DNA from: a virus
Reading direction: 5' to 3' (one strand)
Virus record (IMG/VR): IMGVR_UViG_3300043446_002485
Location: 1-27,444 of that record
Length of the DNA: 27,444 nucleotides
The notes under the pieces were generated by a model that had not been told where the DNA came from, made no database searches, and was given only the letters and a program-made list of their open reading frames with translations. The position numbers and the translations under genes were made by a program. Of this stretch, positions 6,942-13,249 are shown piece by piece (positions within the stretch are counted from its first letter, which is position 1; each line of letters begins with the position of its first letter).

Positions 6942-7177
6942 AATTTAGAACTATTCGTATATTATTATGGCAAATAGTTTCTGATTTGGAACAACGTCTG
7001 TATCCTTATGAAGATGAGGATACGGGCGATTATTATTATACGGTAAAAAATGATGAAACTGGTGAGTCCTTTATGATCATTGAATGGATTAAATCGTTTG
7101 ATGAACGTATTCAAAGACTTCAAGACGAAATGTTGTATGTTCAAAGTGTATTGAGGAGTATGAGAAATGATAGTTAA
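6938..7177 (+). CDS. Unknown protein with coiled-coil C-terminus
   Basis: 79 residues with an ATGA start overlap. Residues 52-75 (FDERIQRLQDEMLYVQSVLR) show heptad spacing typical of a coiled coil. The middle is an acidic Tyr-rich stretch. The neighbouring gene at 7167 also encodes a coiled coil, so the two may pair; this is an inference. Confidence 0.68.
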   Translation: MKFRTIRILLWQIVSDLEQRLYPYEDEDTGDYYYTVKNDETGESFMIIEWIKSFDERIQRLQDEMLYVQSVLRSMRNDS

Positions 7178-7418
7178 GTTTATTAGTTGGTTATTTTCTC
7201 CAACTCAAAAACCAATTGTAGAAACTAATAACATTTACGATAAATTAATTGAATTAGAAGAAAAATATAATGGTCTTCTTCTTGATGTAAAAAGATTAGA
7301 AGAAGAAAATATAGAAACTTCCAATATTCTTTATGAACTTATGAATTCTATTGAGGCAGTAGATAGACGTATAGATATTATTGCAGATAATCCATGGAAG
7401 GAGCAATTTGATGTATGA
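7167..7418 (+). CDS. Unknown coiled-coil protein with hydrophobic N-terminus
   Basis: 83 residues. MIVKFISWLFSP is a short hydrophobic N-terminus, too short for a certain membrane helix. It is followed by a long predicted coiled coil (YDKLIELEEKYNGLLLDVKR onward) with regular Leu/Ile spacing. It overlaps both neighbours. Family not recognised. Confidence 0.68.
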   Translation: MIVKFISWLFSPTQKPIVETNNIYDKLIELEEKYNGLLLDVKRLEEENIETSNILYELMNSIEAVDRRIDIIADNPWKEQFDV

Positions 7419-7590
7419 ACTTGACAATTTTGAAAAGGCATTAGCACATTTTGGAAGTAGAGTTGATGTTATTTGTGCATTAGAAATGGGAGGAAAAATT
7501 GATGCTGAAACAGCTTATAAAAATATTAAATTGGAACTCAAAGAACTCAAACGAGTCAGAAAACACACAAAAAAAGAACAGGATCTGTGA
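7411..7590 (+). CDS. Small helical protein, possibly the N-terminal half of a zinc-ribbon protein
   Basis: 59 residues from ATG 7411, with a strong GGAAGGAG upstream. Helical and ending LKRVRKHTKKEQDL. Its last codons cross a run of seven A (7569-7575). A shift to the +1 frame at that run would join it to the zinc ribbon encoded at about 7577-7696, giving a protein of about 94 residues. As written, it stops at TGA 7588-7590. Confidence 0.6.
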   Translation: MYELDNFEKALAHFGSRVDVICALEMGGKIDAETAYKNIKLELKELKRVRKHTKKEQDL

Positions 7591-7696
7591 TAAGTGTGGC
7601 GTAGAAAAACCACTTATTGAAGAAAATTTTCAAAAGGTAAAGTATTTTAGAGATGGATACTCATATTACTGTAATGAATGTAACAGACCAAAATAA
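7502..7696 (+). CDS. Zinc-ribbon protein, start uncertain (possible frameshifted continuation of 7411)
   Basis: The C-terminal 39 residues form a clear zinc ribbon: CDKCG, about 25 residues, then CNEC, as in the N-terminal zinc domain of many HNH-type phage proteins. The in-frame ATG nearest upstream (7502) would force an 89-base overlap with the 7411 gene and yields an unconvincing N-terminus. The better model may be that the ribbon is the end of the 7411 product, reached by a +1 shift or a miscounted A at 7569-7575. No HNH catalytic residues are present. Confidence 0.5.
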   Translation: MLKQLIKILNWNSKNSNESENTQKKNRICDKCGVEKPLIEENFQKVKYFRDGYSYYCNECNRPK

Positions 7697-7967
7697 AGAG
7701 ATAATTAGTTCCGACAGGATAATTCATCCAAAATATCCTGGTTTGAGTATTTTAAGAATTATTGGAAATACTTTTTTTATTTTTGGTTATGCAGTAATTC
7801 TTTTCAATAGTGTAAAACTTGGTATTCTTTTCCGAATGATTGGAAATTTGATGTCGTTTCCATACTTTTATAAAGTTAAAATGTGGGATATGATGACAGT
7901 CAGATCATTCTTTGCTATTATTGAAATTGTTAAAATGATTCAAATAATATTCTTTGGCGGCAGTTAA
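7653..7967 (+). CDS. Small integral membrane protein
   Basis: 104 residues from ATG 7653, with ATG 7674 an equally possible start that shortens the overlap. Two to three hydrophobic segments: IIGNTFFIFGYAVILF, LGILFRMIGNLMSFPYF, and FAIIEIVKMIQIIFF near the end. Similar small membrane proteins occur in cyanomyovirus genomes as far as I recall. Probably in the host inner or thylakoid membrane. Function unknown. Confidence 0.7.
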   Translation: MDTHITVMNVTDQNKEIISSDRIIHPKYPGLSILRIIGNTFFIFGYAVILFNSVKLGILFRMIGNLMSFPYFYKVKMWDMMTVRSFFAIIEIVKMIQIIFFGGS

Positions 7968-7969
7968 AT

Positions 7970-8134
7970 ATGGAAGACAGTCTTAAAGTAACACAAAATG
8001 AGGATGGGTCGTTCACGATGGACTGGGACCCACAAGACCCAAAATGGTCTTGGATGAATGGGTTGACACAGAAGGAAATTCAGGTTATTATGGAACAAGC
8101 AATCAAAGACTACCTCAATGACCTCCAATCTTGA
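7970..8134 (+). CDS. Small conserved cyanophage-type protein
   Basis: 54 residues: a short strand segment with MDWDPQDPKWSWMN and then an amphipathic helix (TQKEIQVIMEQAIKDYLNDL). I recall similar short proteins from cyanomyovirus genomes but know no function. It overlaps the next gene by 17 bases. Confidence 0.68.
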   Translation: MEDSLKVTQNEDGSFTMDWDPQDPKWSWMNGLTQKEIQVIMEQAIKDYLNDLQS

Positions 8135-8738
8135 TTATAAAAAGTATTCTCTTGGTAAACTCAAAGAATGGGTGCATGATGCTCTGAATACTAGTGAAGC
8201 ATCACCGCATGAAATTTATTCCACAATTCGTGAAGCAGTTCGTGAAGACTACTATTGCTATAAAGATTGTGCCAGTCGTGCTTATGGTCTTCTTGAACTA
8301 TTGAGTGGAAATCGCCCCGTTAAAGACAATACAATTCTTCAGTGTGATAAAGATGACCCATCTCCAGAGTGTAAAAAGTCTTGGGATAGTTTTTGGGAAG
8401 ACCGTGATGATGGTATGCGTCCTTGGGGGCATAGTGATTTAGAATATAAAGGTTCAACTGTGAGTAGTGTAAAGCAAGATAAAGTTGTAAGGTGGCAACT
8501 TCCAGTTGAAGAAGTTAGAGATGAAGACACTGGAGAAGATGAATATTGTGTAACATTCCCCGATGATTTGTTAGAAGCGGCAAACTTAAAAGAAGGTGAT
8601 GTTATTGAATGGGTGGATCAAGGTGATGGATCTTATCTACTCAAAAAAGTTCAAAAACAAATGACTCACGATGAAGCAATTGCTGCTGGGTGGGAAATGA
8701 CTGCTGACGGATTCTGGATTAAAGAAAATCGTGATTGA
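8118..8738 (+). CDS. AbrB/SpoVT-like fold protein with phage-specific N-terminus
   Basis: 206 residues. Residues about 126-177 (WQLPVEEV, then YCVTFPDDLLEAANLKEGD and VIEWVDQGDGSYLLKKV) have the swapped-hairpin AbrB/MazE pattern: a strand, a P-x-x-L-L-x-A-x-x-L-x-x-G-D loop, and a return strand. This fold usually binds DNA as a dimer. Residues 1-70 are helical, and 71-120 are acidic with several Cys. A C-terminal motif MTHDEAIAAGWEMTADGFW follows. Possible roles are regulator of phage or host genes, or antitoxin-like protein. No toxin gene is adjacent. Confidence 0.68.
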   Translation: MTSNLDYKKYSLGKLKEWVHDALNTSEASPHEIYSTIREAVREDYYCYKDCASRAYGLLELLSGNRPVKDNTILQCDKDDPSPECKKSWDSFWEDRDDGMRPWGHSDLEYKGSTVSSVKQDKVVRWQLPVEEVRDEDTGEDEYCVTFPDDLLEAANLKEGDVIEWVDQGDGSYLLKKVQKQMTHDEAIAAGWEMTADGFWIKENRD

Positions 8739-8754
8739 AACTTTGTTATGTGGA

Positions 8755-8760
8755 TATAAT
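8755..8760 (+). promoter_or_regulatory. Perfect -10-like hexamer TATAAT directly before a start
   Basis: TATAAT abuts ATG 8761. No -35 at proper spacing was seen, and a transcript begun here would start inside the 8761 gene. If active, it more likely serves the exported-protein gene at 8889. Confidence 0.25.
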
Positions 8761-8892
8761 ATGTTCTGCCACGTAAAAAATGTGGTAGAATATCAAAAAC
8801 CACAAGTACCTGTGGTAAAATACTACGAAGCAGGTAAATCCTGTTATGTAAATGGAATTTTTTATACTAAATGCGAGGACCGATTAAAATGA
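8761..8892 (+). CDS. Unknown 43-residue protein
   Basis: A short protein starting MFCHVKNVVEYQKPQVPVV with three Cys. It overlaps the next gene's ATG by four bases (ATGA), as its neighbours do. The alternative is that the stretch is untranslated leader for 8889. No family recognised. Confidence 0.45.
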   Translation: MFCHVKNVVEYQKPQVPVVKYYEAGKSCYVNGIFYTKCEDRLK

Positions 8893-9326
8893 TTAACAAC
8901 ATTCTTATTGCTGCTGCTGTAACTATCCCTGTTACACCCTTATGTGCCCCTATTCTTGCTGAAGAGATTACTTCTCCCAAACCAACTCCAGTATTATCTT
9001 CTAGTCCTACTCCCAAATCTACTTCATTTGGTTTTATGGCAGGTGCTCTTGGTAATAGTGGTGGTTCCGAAACCATGCCTCCTTCTATGTCTCTTGGTGT
9101 ACGTGCAATTACAAATAATATTTCTTGCCGAAACACTGCCCGATCTAAATTTTTTGAACTGGGTGCCCGTGATATGTCTCCAAGTGATAGCAATTCCCAG
9201 TGGGCAACAATTGGAAACATGAAAGCAATTGTATGGTGCCGTGACAGTCAGGCAGTTATTTCTGTTGCTGGATATAGTTATGACTCCGTAACTGAAGTTC
9301 GTGATGTTCTTGGAAAAGCATTCTGA
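8889..9326 (+). CDS. Exported protein with signal peptide
   Basis: 145 residues from ATG 8889, preceded by GAGGA. Residues 1-25 (MINNILIAAAVTIPVTPLC to PILAEE) form a signal peptide with cleavage likely after ILA. A Pro/Ser/Thr-rich linker (PKPTPVLSSSPTPKS) leads to a mature domain with two Cys (ISCRN, VWCRD) that could form a disulfide in the periplasm. Likely exported to the host periplasm. Function unknown. Confidence 0.72.
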   Translation: MINNILIAAAVTIPVTPLCAPILAEEITSPKPTPVLSSSPTPKSTSFGFMAGALGNSGGSETMPPSMSLGVRAITNNISCRNTARSKFFELGARDMSPSDSNSQWATIGNMKAIVWCRDSQAVISVAGYSYDSVTEVRDVLGKAF

Positions 9327-9328
9327 TT

Positions 9329-9556
9329 ATGGCACTCTCTGAAAGCGTAGAAACAAGTCTTAAAGAAGCAGAAGCAAGTTTGCGTAATGCTCTTGCATAT
9401 GCTGCACGTCAAGAACGTCCTATGGTTTGTAGTGTGATCGCAGATCTAATCAGTCGTATTGAATCTCTTCAAACAACTGATAGTTTACTTGATAAGTTAG
9501 AGGGTAGGAAATCTGGTGATTCTGGATTCTTTGGACCGTTCTTCAATAAAGATTAA
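9329..9556 (+). CDS. Small conserved cyanophage-type helical protein
   Basis: 75 residues: MALSESVETSLKEAEASLRN and then a second amphipathic helix, with a short tail ending SGFFGPFFNKD. It resembles small conserved cyanomyovirus proteins I recall; function unknown. It starts two bases after the preceding stop. Confidence 0.72.
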   Translation: MALSESVETSLKEAEASLRNALAYAARQERPMVCSVIADLISRIESLQTTDSLLDKLEGRKSGDSGFFGPFFNKD

Positions 9557-9644
9557 GTAATGTAACATGATCCCAAAGAAAACATTAAGTTTATAGATAA
9601 TCATATATTGGAATGCTAACATTGGGACACATCGCAAAAAACCT

Positions 9645-9851
9645 ATGACTCTTGCAAAAACTGGCACCGACGTTCTTACAAATGAAGAATGGGATGAATT
9701 AGTAGCACTGAAAGATGCTATTACTTATCGCCCAGCATCAGTTTCTGCAGAAAAAATGGAAAAGTTTGCAGAATTAATGGTTCGTTCACTAGAAGGCAAA
9801 TGTGCCGACCCACCGCCAAAGAATTGGAGAGGTGGTGCATTAAGCGAATAA
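9645..9851 (+). CDS. Small conserved cyanophage-type protein
   Basis: 68 residues with LTNEEWDELVALKDAITYRP and KMEKFAELMVRSLEGK, two helices with a short proline turn. It belongs, from memory, to a small family common in cyanomyoviruses. An 88-base gap precedes it, in which I see no clear promoter. Function unknown. Confidence 0.72.
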   Translation: MTLAKTGTDVLTNEEWDELVALKDAITYRPASVSAEKMEKFAELMVRSLEGKCADPPPKNWRGGALSE

Positions 9852-9853
9852 AA

Positions 9854-9861
9854 AATAAATA
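9854..9861 (+). promoter_or_regulatory. Late-promoter-like box upstream of CP12
   Basis: AATAAATA, in the context AAAAATAAATATTATC, matches the T4-type late consensus at seven of eight positions. It lies 21 bases before the CP12 ATG, a sensible distance for a short leader. A host-type -10 could also be read in this AT-rich stretch. Confidence 0.4.
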
Positions 9862-9882
9862 TTATCATCACGTTACAAAACT

Positions 9883-10095
9883 ATGGATAACATCGACCAA
9901 CACATTCAAAAGGATAGGGCAATTCTTGATGATCCACAAACATCCCCACAGGCGCGGAGACATACTGAAGAAGAACTTCATGCATTAGAAACTTATAAAG
10001 TGAATCATCCAAATGATGAGCATGATCCAACATCACTAGAACTTTATTGTGATACGCATCCTGATGCACTTGAGTGTAGAGTTTATGATGACTGA
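9883..10095 (+). CDS. cp12: CP12, Calvin-cycle inhibitor (auxiliary metabolic gene)
   Basis: 70 residues. The C-terminus, from SLELYCDTHPDALECRVYDD, is the CP12 C-terminal module: Cys56 and Cys65 with the canonical eight-residue spacing and the ECRVYDD end that enters GAPDH. The N-terminal half is a charged helical region without the N-terminal Cys pair of full-length plant CP12. Known: CP12 bridges GAPDH and phosphoribulokinase and shuts down the Calvin cycle. Cyanophage CP12 is thought to divert carbon to the pentose phosphate pathway for NADPH and nucleotides. This gene is the clearest sign of a cyanobacterial host. A stem-loop follows at once. Confidence 0.9.
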   Translation: MDNIDQHIQKDRAILDDPQTSPQARRHTEEELHALETYKVNHPNDEHDPTSLELYCDTHPDALECRVYDD

Positions 10096-10097
10096 TA

Positions 10098-10153
10098 CCA
10101 GTTACTAAACTGGCACACAGGGTCTTCCAATTTCTTGGGAGACCTTTTATAAT
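10098..10153 (+). promoter_or_regulatory. Stem-loop plus promoter cassette (terminator of CP12, promoter of 10176)
   Basis: Three elements in 56 bases. A small hairpin CCAGTT-acta-AACTGG (10098-10113) runs into the shared tag ACTGGCACACAGG. A ten-pair stem GGTCTTCCAA/TTGGGAGACC (10121-10144, one G-T pair) with loop TTTC is followed by TTTT, a good intrinsic terminator. A perfect TATAAT lies at 10148-10153. This is the arrangement of the PeSL cassettes described for T4-type phages. Because TATAAT overlaps the first possible ATG (10152), the downstream gene more likely starts at 10176. Confidence 0.7.
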
Positions 10154-10175
10154 GTTAAAGTACAATTTTCCAATC

Positions 10176-10757
10176 ATGTTTGAACCAGTAATTCCATTTA
10201 TCAAACAATATATTACAAAACACCACGAACTTTATAGTGGTCAATGTAAGGCAGAATATTGGGAGGAAATTCTTGCACGTTCTCTAAAAGAATCTGGGTT
10301 AGGTAGTGACTGGAAACCAGATTTTAATCATAAGTCTGGCGTTGATCAAACTATGAACAATGGAATAAGAATTAGTAATAAAGGTGGATCAATTGATAAA
10401 AATATTATTTCTTTTAGTGGATCCCGTCTGACAAAGTATAAAACATTAAACGAAAAACTTGAATTTTTGAGTGATAAAAAAGAAGATTATATTCTTTGTC
10501 TTGCAACAGATAAAGATGAATGGAAGAAAGGATCTAAACGATATTATTTTGTTGTAATTAATTCCAATACTTTAAATTATCACGAACAAGAATGGGAAGA
10601 AACATACGGACAACGGACAAATATTGGTCAACTTAATGGATGGAAGTGTTCTTCTGAAGTATTTGATGCTAAAATTATCAGATCTAACTCCGATCAACTC
10701 TGGACTGAAATGAAACTTGATTACTACGAAGAATTTTATGAAATTAATATTGGGTGA
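10176..10757 (+). CDS. Candidate type II restriction endonuclease
   Basis: 193 residues from ATG 10176; ATG 10152 lies inside the -10 box and is less likely. An N-terminal helix with Glu30/Glu31 is followed by HKSGVDQ with Asp57. The strand IRISNKGGS places Lys69 in an S-x-K version of the PD-(D/E)XK core (E...D-x9-S-N-K). Then come SFSGSRLTKYKTLNEKLEFL and the strand DYILCLA, a layout I associate with small type II restriction enzymes. The strongest support is context: it overlaps the methyltransferase gene by 20 bases. The Ser in place of the usual Glu is unusual. Alternatives are a phage protein of the same fold with another role, or an inactive relic. Confidence 0.5.
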   Translation: MFEPVIPFIKQYITKHHELYSGQCKAEYWEEILARSLKESGLGSDWKPDFNHKSGVDQTMNNGIRISNKGGSIDKNIISFSGSRLTKYKTLNEKLEFLSDKKEDYILCLATDKDEWKKGSKRYYFVVINSNTLNYHEQEWEETYGQRTNIGQLNGWKCSSEVFDAKIIRSNSDQLWTEMKLDYYEEFYEINIG

Positions 10758-11502
10758 TTGTTTAGATATTTTACCAACACTTGCAGATAATTCTGTAGAT
10801 ATGGTTCTATGTGACCTCCCTTACGGAACCACCGCATGTAAGTGGGATTCTATTATTCCCCTTGATAAATTGTGGGAACAGTATAATCGTATTTGTAAGG
10901 AAGATACTGCCATGGTATTCACTGCAGCACAACCATTTACTACTATACTGGCAGCATCAAATCTTGAGAACTTTCGGTATGAATGGATTTGGGAAAAACC
11001 ACAAGGAACAAATCCTATGAATTCAAAGGTTATGCCTTTGAAATCTCATGAAAATGTCTTGGTGTTCTATCGTAAGAAGTGTATTTATAATCCTCAAATG
11101 TGGCATTCCACTCCCTATAGTGGGTTTTCATCAAATGTTAGTAAAATTGGTGAAGTTTATGGTAGTGCTCAATCAAAACATCGCCACAACCCAGAGGGTT
11201 CTAGATATCCCAAAACAATTTTGAAATTTAAACAAGAGAAAGGATTACATCCTACACAAAAACCAGTTGCACTCATGGAATATTTAATTAAAACATATAC
11301 AAATCCTGGAGATATGGTATTAGATAATACTATGGGTAGTGGAACCACTGGAGTTGCTGCAGTTCAAACTGGACGTAATTTTATTGGTATTGAAATGGAT
11401 GAAACATACTATAAAATTGCAAAACAACGTATTGAAAGTGCTGTGCCAGTTGCCGAACTGGACCAAAACACCTCAAATCCCCTGGTAGATGCCCTATACT
11501 AA
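10738..11502 (+). CDS. DNA methyltransferase (beta-class, N6-adenine or N4-cytosine)
   Basis: 254 residues from ATG 10738, inside the end of the upstream gene. The catalytic motif IV is CDLPYGTTACKWD (Asp26-Leu-Pro-Tyr29, a DPPY variant). The conserved HPTQKPVAL is at 171-179, and the SAM-binding motif I is LDNTMGSGTTG at 195-205. The order IV before I defines the beta class. The target-recognition segment lies between, about 85-165. Length and motifs fit phage and type II methyltransferases. The 20-base overlap implies translational coupling to the candidate endonuclease. It could serve in self-protection of a restriction pair or in shielding phage DNA from host enzymes. Sequence specificity cannot be read from the protein. 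Confidence 0.9.
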   Translation: MKLILGDCLDILPTLADNSVDMVLCDLPYGTTACKWDSIIPLDKLWEQYNRICKEDTAMVFTAAQPFTTILAASNLENFRYEWIWEKPQGTNPMNSKVMPLKSHENVLVFYRKKCIYNPQMWHSTPYSGFSSNVSKIGEVYGSAQSKHRHNPEGSRYPKTILKFKQEKGLHPTQKPVALMEYLIKTYTNPGDMVLDNTMGSGTTGVAAVQTGRNFIGIEMDETYYKIAKQRIESAVPVAELDQNTSNPLVDALY

Positions 11503-11515
11503 CAAGGTACTCAAG
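11495..11515 (+). promoter_or_regulatory. Promoter/leader module, third copy (TATACT...ACAAGGTACTCAAG)
   Basis: TATACT at 11495-11500 is followed by AACAAGGTACTCAAG, a variant of the leader found after TATAAT at 16510 and 19005. The start of the next gene, GTG 11526, lies 25 bases past the hexamer. No convincing -35 was seen, so another activator or an early-promoter type is implied. Confidence 0.45.
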
Positions 11516-11525
11516 CAAACCACTT

Positions 11526-11774
11526 GTGGATCTCACCGAAGAAAACTATTGTGATCAAAAATCAGTCACAATGGAGTTTACCTTTGAAGAACATGATCTT
11601 TTCAATGATATTTTGAATCATGCTCTTGAAACAATTGATTTTGCAATTGGATCAACTTTGATCTTTGATGCTTATGAACTTGATAAAGCATCCGAAATTC
11701 GTCAACGTTATGAAATGATTGAAAAAATGAAAAAGCGTTCTTACGAACTTTGGTCCAAACGATTCGGCAATTGA
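11526..11774 (+). CDS. Unknown acidic helical protein (GTG start)
   Basis: 82 residues if it begins at GTG 11526; ATG 11571 is a shorter alternative. The GTG is favoured because it is spaced from the upstream -10/leader module like the other module-driven genes. Rich in Glu/Asp (TFEEHDLFNDILNHALETID), with a basic helical tail. No family recognised. Confidence 0.62.
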   Translation: MDLTEENYCDQKSVTMEFTFEEHDLFNDILNHALETIDFAIGSTLIFDAYELDKASEIRQRYEMIEKMKKRSYELWSKRFGN

Positions 11775-11776
11775 TT

Positions 11777-12064
11777 ATGAAATTTTCTGATCTTGATTTT
11801 CACCCACACGGTAATTTTCCAGATGGTATTGCAGCAAAACACTTCTTCCCGAATGGATATGGTGTAAGTGTTGTGCGTTTTAATAGTCCTTCTGGATTTG
11901 GTGGTTCTTATGGTGTTGAAGAGGGACTTTATGAAGTAGCAATTATCAAAGGACTTGAAGAAGACTGGGAAATCTGCTATGATACTTCCATCACAAGCGA
12001 TGTTCTTGGACATCAATCCCCTGAAGATATTGACAATCTTCTCTCACAAGTTGAATCTCTTTAA
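11777..12064 (+). CDS. Conserved phage protein of unknown function
   Basis: 95 residues from ATG 11777. MKFSDLDFHPHGNFPDGIAA and NGYGVSVVRFNSPSGFGGSY resemble a widespread small phage family I recall in T4-like and other cyanophages. Predicted beta-rich with a C-terminal helix (SPEDIDNLLSQVESL). It starts two bases after the previous stop. Function unknown. Confidence 0.7.
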   Translation: MKFSDLDFHPHGNFPDGIAAKHFFPNGYGVSVVRFNSPSGFGGSYGVEEGLYEVAIIKGLEEDWEICYDTSITSDVLGHQSPEDIDNLLSQVESL

Positions 12065-12066
12065 TT

Positions 12067-12597
12067 ATGACTCAAAACAACTTTAATGTTGGTGATATTG
12101 TCATCAAACAATATGGTAAAAAACCTGCCAAGATTACTCACATACATTACTCCAATTACTATAGTTGTTCGTATCTTCACTCTAAACAATCTTTTTGTGC
12201 TTACGGACAAGATCTTAAACTTTACGATGAGGAAACTGAAATGACTGCTGATACTAAAACTCTTTATTCTTTCACTGTTGATGGTGTGATTGCCTATGGT
12301 ATTCACATCGGTACTAACAGTAGCAACCAATATTTGATTGAAGAAAAGGGCACTGGTAAAATTCATGTTTTTGATAAGAAAGACCTGGAAGAAGTTGTAC
12401 CTTATACTTTCAGTGCATCTATTGGCGGTAAAGAAACCCATTATGTTGGTGCTCCTGGTGCTCTGAACAAAGGTGATGTGCTACTCTACACTGGTTCCAG
12501 CACTCCTCAAGTTGCTGTGGTGACTGGTGTGGATACAAAGAACAAAAGTGCCCGATCCAAGTTCAAGGGTGCTAAACTGGTGACTGAGGCAATCTGA
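12067..12597 (+). CDS. Unknown beta-rich protein
   Basis: 176 residues. The N-terminus FNVGDIVIKQYGKKPAKITH looks like a small SH3-like barrel (VGDxV opening). The middle repeats strand patterns (YSFTVDGVIAYGIHIGTN), and a Gly-rich segment follows. Possibly two beta domains. No catalytic motif. It sits in a run of closely spaced genes ending at the terminator at 13194. Confidence 0.68.
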   Translation: MTQNNFNVGDIVIKQYGKKPAKITHIHYSNYYSCSYLHSKQSFCAYGQDLKLYDEETEMTADTKTLYSFTVDGVIAYGIHIGTNSSNQYLIEEKGTGKIHVFDKKDLEEVVPYTFSASIGGKETHYVGAPGALNKGDVLLYTGSSTPQVAVVTGVDTKNKSARSKFKGAKLVTEAI

Positions 12598-12599
12598 AC

Positions 12600-12788
12600 A
12601 TGAAAACTACTACTGCTCTTGGTGTTGTATTTGGTGTAATTGTTCTTGCAACTGCTGGACTTCTGTTTGAAGCATGGTTGCTTGGACTAATTCTGTCCTG
12701 GTTTGGTGTATCCTTGACCTTCGGGCAGAACTTTGCTATTATCTTTCTTGCTAACCTTATCTTCAAATCTAACGTATCTACAAAATGA
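12600..12788 (+). CDS. Small membrane protein
   Basis: 62 residues, almost wholly hydrophobic. Segment one is about residues 5-25 (TALGVVFGVIVLATAGLLFE), segment two about 27-55 (LLGLILSWFGVSLTFGQNFA). Two membrane helices with few charges. It overlaps the start of the band-7-like gene by four bases, so the two may act together in the host membrane. Confidence 0.7.
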   Translation: MKTTTALGVVFGVIVLATAGLLFEAWLLGLILSWFGVSLTFGQNFAIIFLANLIFKSNVSTK

Positions 12789-13189
12789 CACAAGATAACA
12801 CTGTCCGTAATTTGACCATTATTGGTGGATCTTTTTTTGCATCGTTGATTATCATCAACGCTGTGGTTGGTCCTCTCTACAACGTATGGGCACAATCTCT
12901 GCAAGGTAAAGCAGAACTGCAAAAGGCAGAATATACTCGGCAGGTGGCAGTTCTTGAAGCACAAGCAAAGAAAGATAGTGCTCAACAACTTGCTGATGCT
13001 GAAGTAATTCGTGCTCAAGGTGTTGCCAAGGCAAATCAAATCATCGGTAACTCGCTGAAAGATAATCGTGAATATCTTCAGTATCTGTATATCACTGGAC
13101 TGGAAGAAGGTTCCAACAAAGGTAATGTGACGATTTATGTTCCCACTGAAGGTGGTATGCCTGTTCCAACTCTACAGATGAATAAGTGA
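12785..13189 (+). CDS. Membrane-anchored SPFH/band-7-like protein
   Basis: 134 residues. An N-terminal membrane helix (IIGGSFFASLIIINAVVGPL) is followed by an Ala/Glu/Gln-rich helix (residues about 40-90) and NREYLQYLYITGLEE, then a strand ending IYVPTEGG. The second half matches the end of SPFH/prohibitin-type proteins, where a coiled coil full of Ala, Glu and Gly precedes the L..N..YL.Y pattern and a VP end. The core band-7 domain is missing, so this is a miniature. Known relatives scaffold membrane proteases such as FtsH. A role in guarding photosystem proteins or blocking FtsH is speculation. Confidence 0.6.
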   Translation: MTQDNTVRNLTIIGGSFFASLIIINAVVGPLYNVWAQSLQGKAELQKAEYTRQVAVLEAQAKKDSAQQLADAEVIRAQGVAKANQIIGNSLKDNREYLQYLYITGLEEGSNKGNVTIYVPTEGGMPVPTLQMNK

Positions 13190-13193
13190 TTTG

Positions 13194-13222
13194 AAGGGGA
13201 GGGTAAAACCTCCCCTTTTTTT
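13194..13222 (+). terminator. Strong intrinsic terminator
   Basis: Perfect nine-pair stem AAGGGGAGG/CCTCCCCTT with loop GTAAAA, ending in seven T. It lies four bases after the stop of the 12785 gene and closes the operon. Confidence 0.92.
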
Positions 13223-13229
13223 CTAAATA
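13222..13229 (+). promoter_or_regulatory. Late-promoter-like box
   Basis: TCTAAATA directly follows the terminator and lies 20 bases before ATG 13250. It matches the T4-type TATAAATA late box at six of eight positions. It suggests that the large downstream gene is transcribed late and apart from the upstream operon. Confidence 0.45.
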
Positions 13230-13249
13230 ATTTTAAAAGCGTTGGAAAA

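Noticed and set aside
7569-7576. A AAA AAG as a classical -1 slippery site
   Set aside because: The zinc-ribbon frame is +1, not -1, relative to the upstream frame, so the standard -1 mechanism would not reach it.
8944-9222. 92-residue Leu-rich frame on the + strand
   Set aside because: It lies inside the exported-protein gene in another frame; the signal peptide and ribosome-binding site support the main frame.
9557-9644. Possible small RNA or promoter in the 88-base gap
   Set aside because: Weak complementary words (CCCAA/TTGGG) and AT-rich hexamers are present, but no good stem or correctly spaced promoter was seen.
12572-13039. 155-residue minus-strand frame
   Set aside because: It is antisense to the two membrane-protein genes; Cys/Ser-rich composition and no start signal mark it as a shadow.
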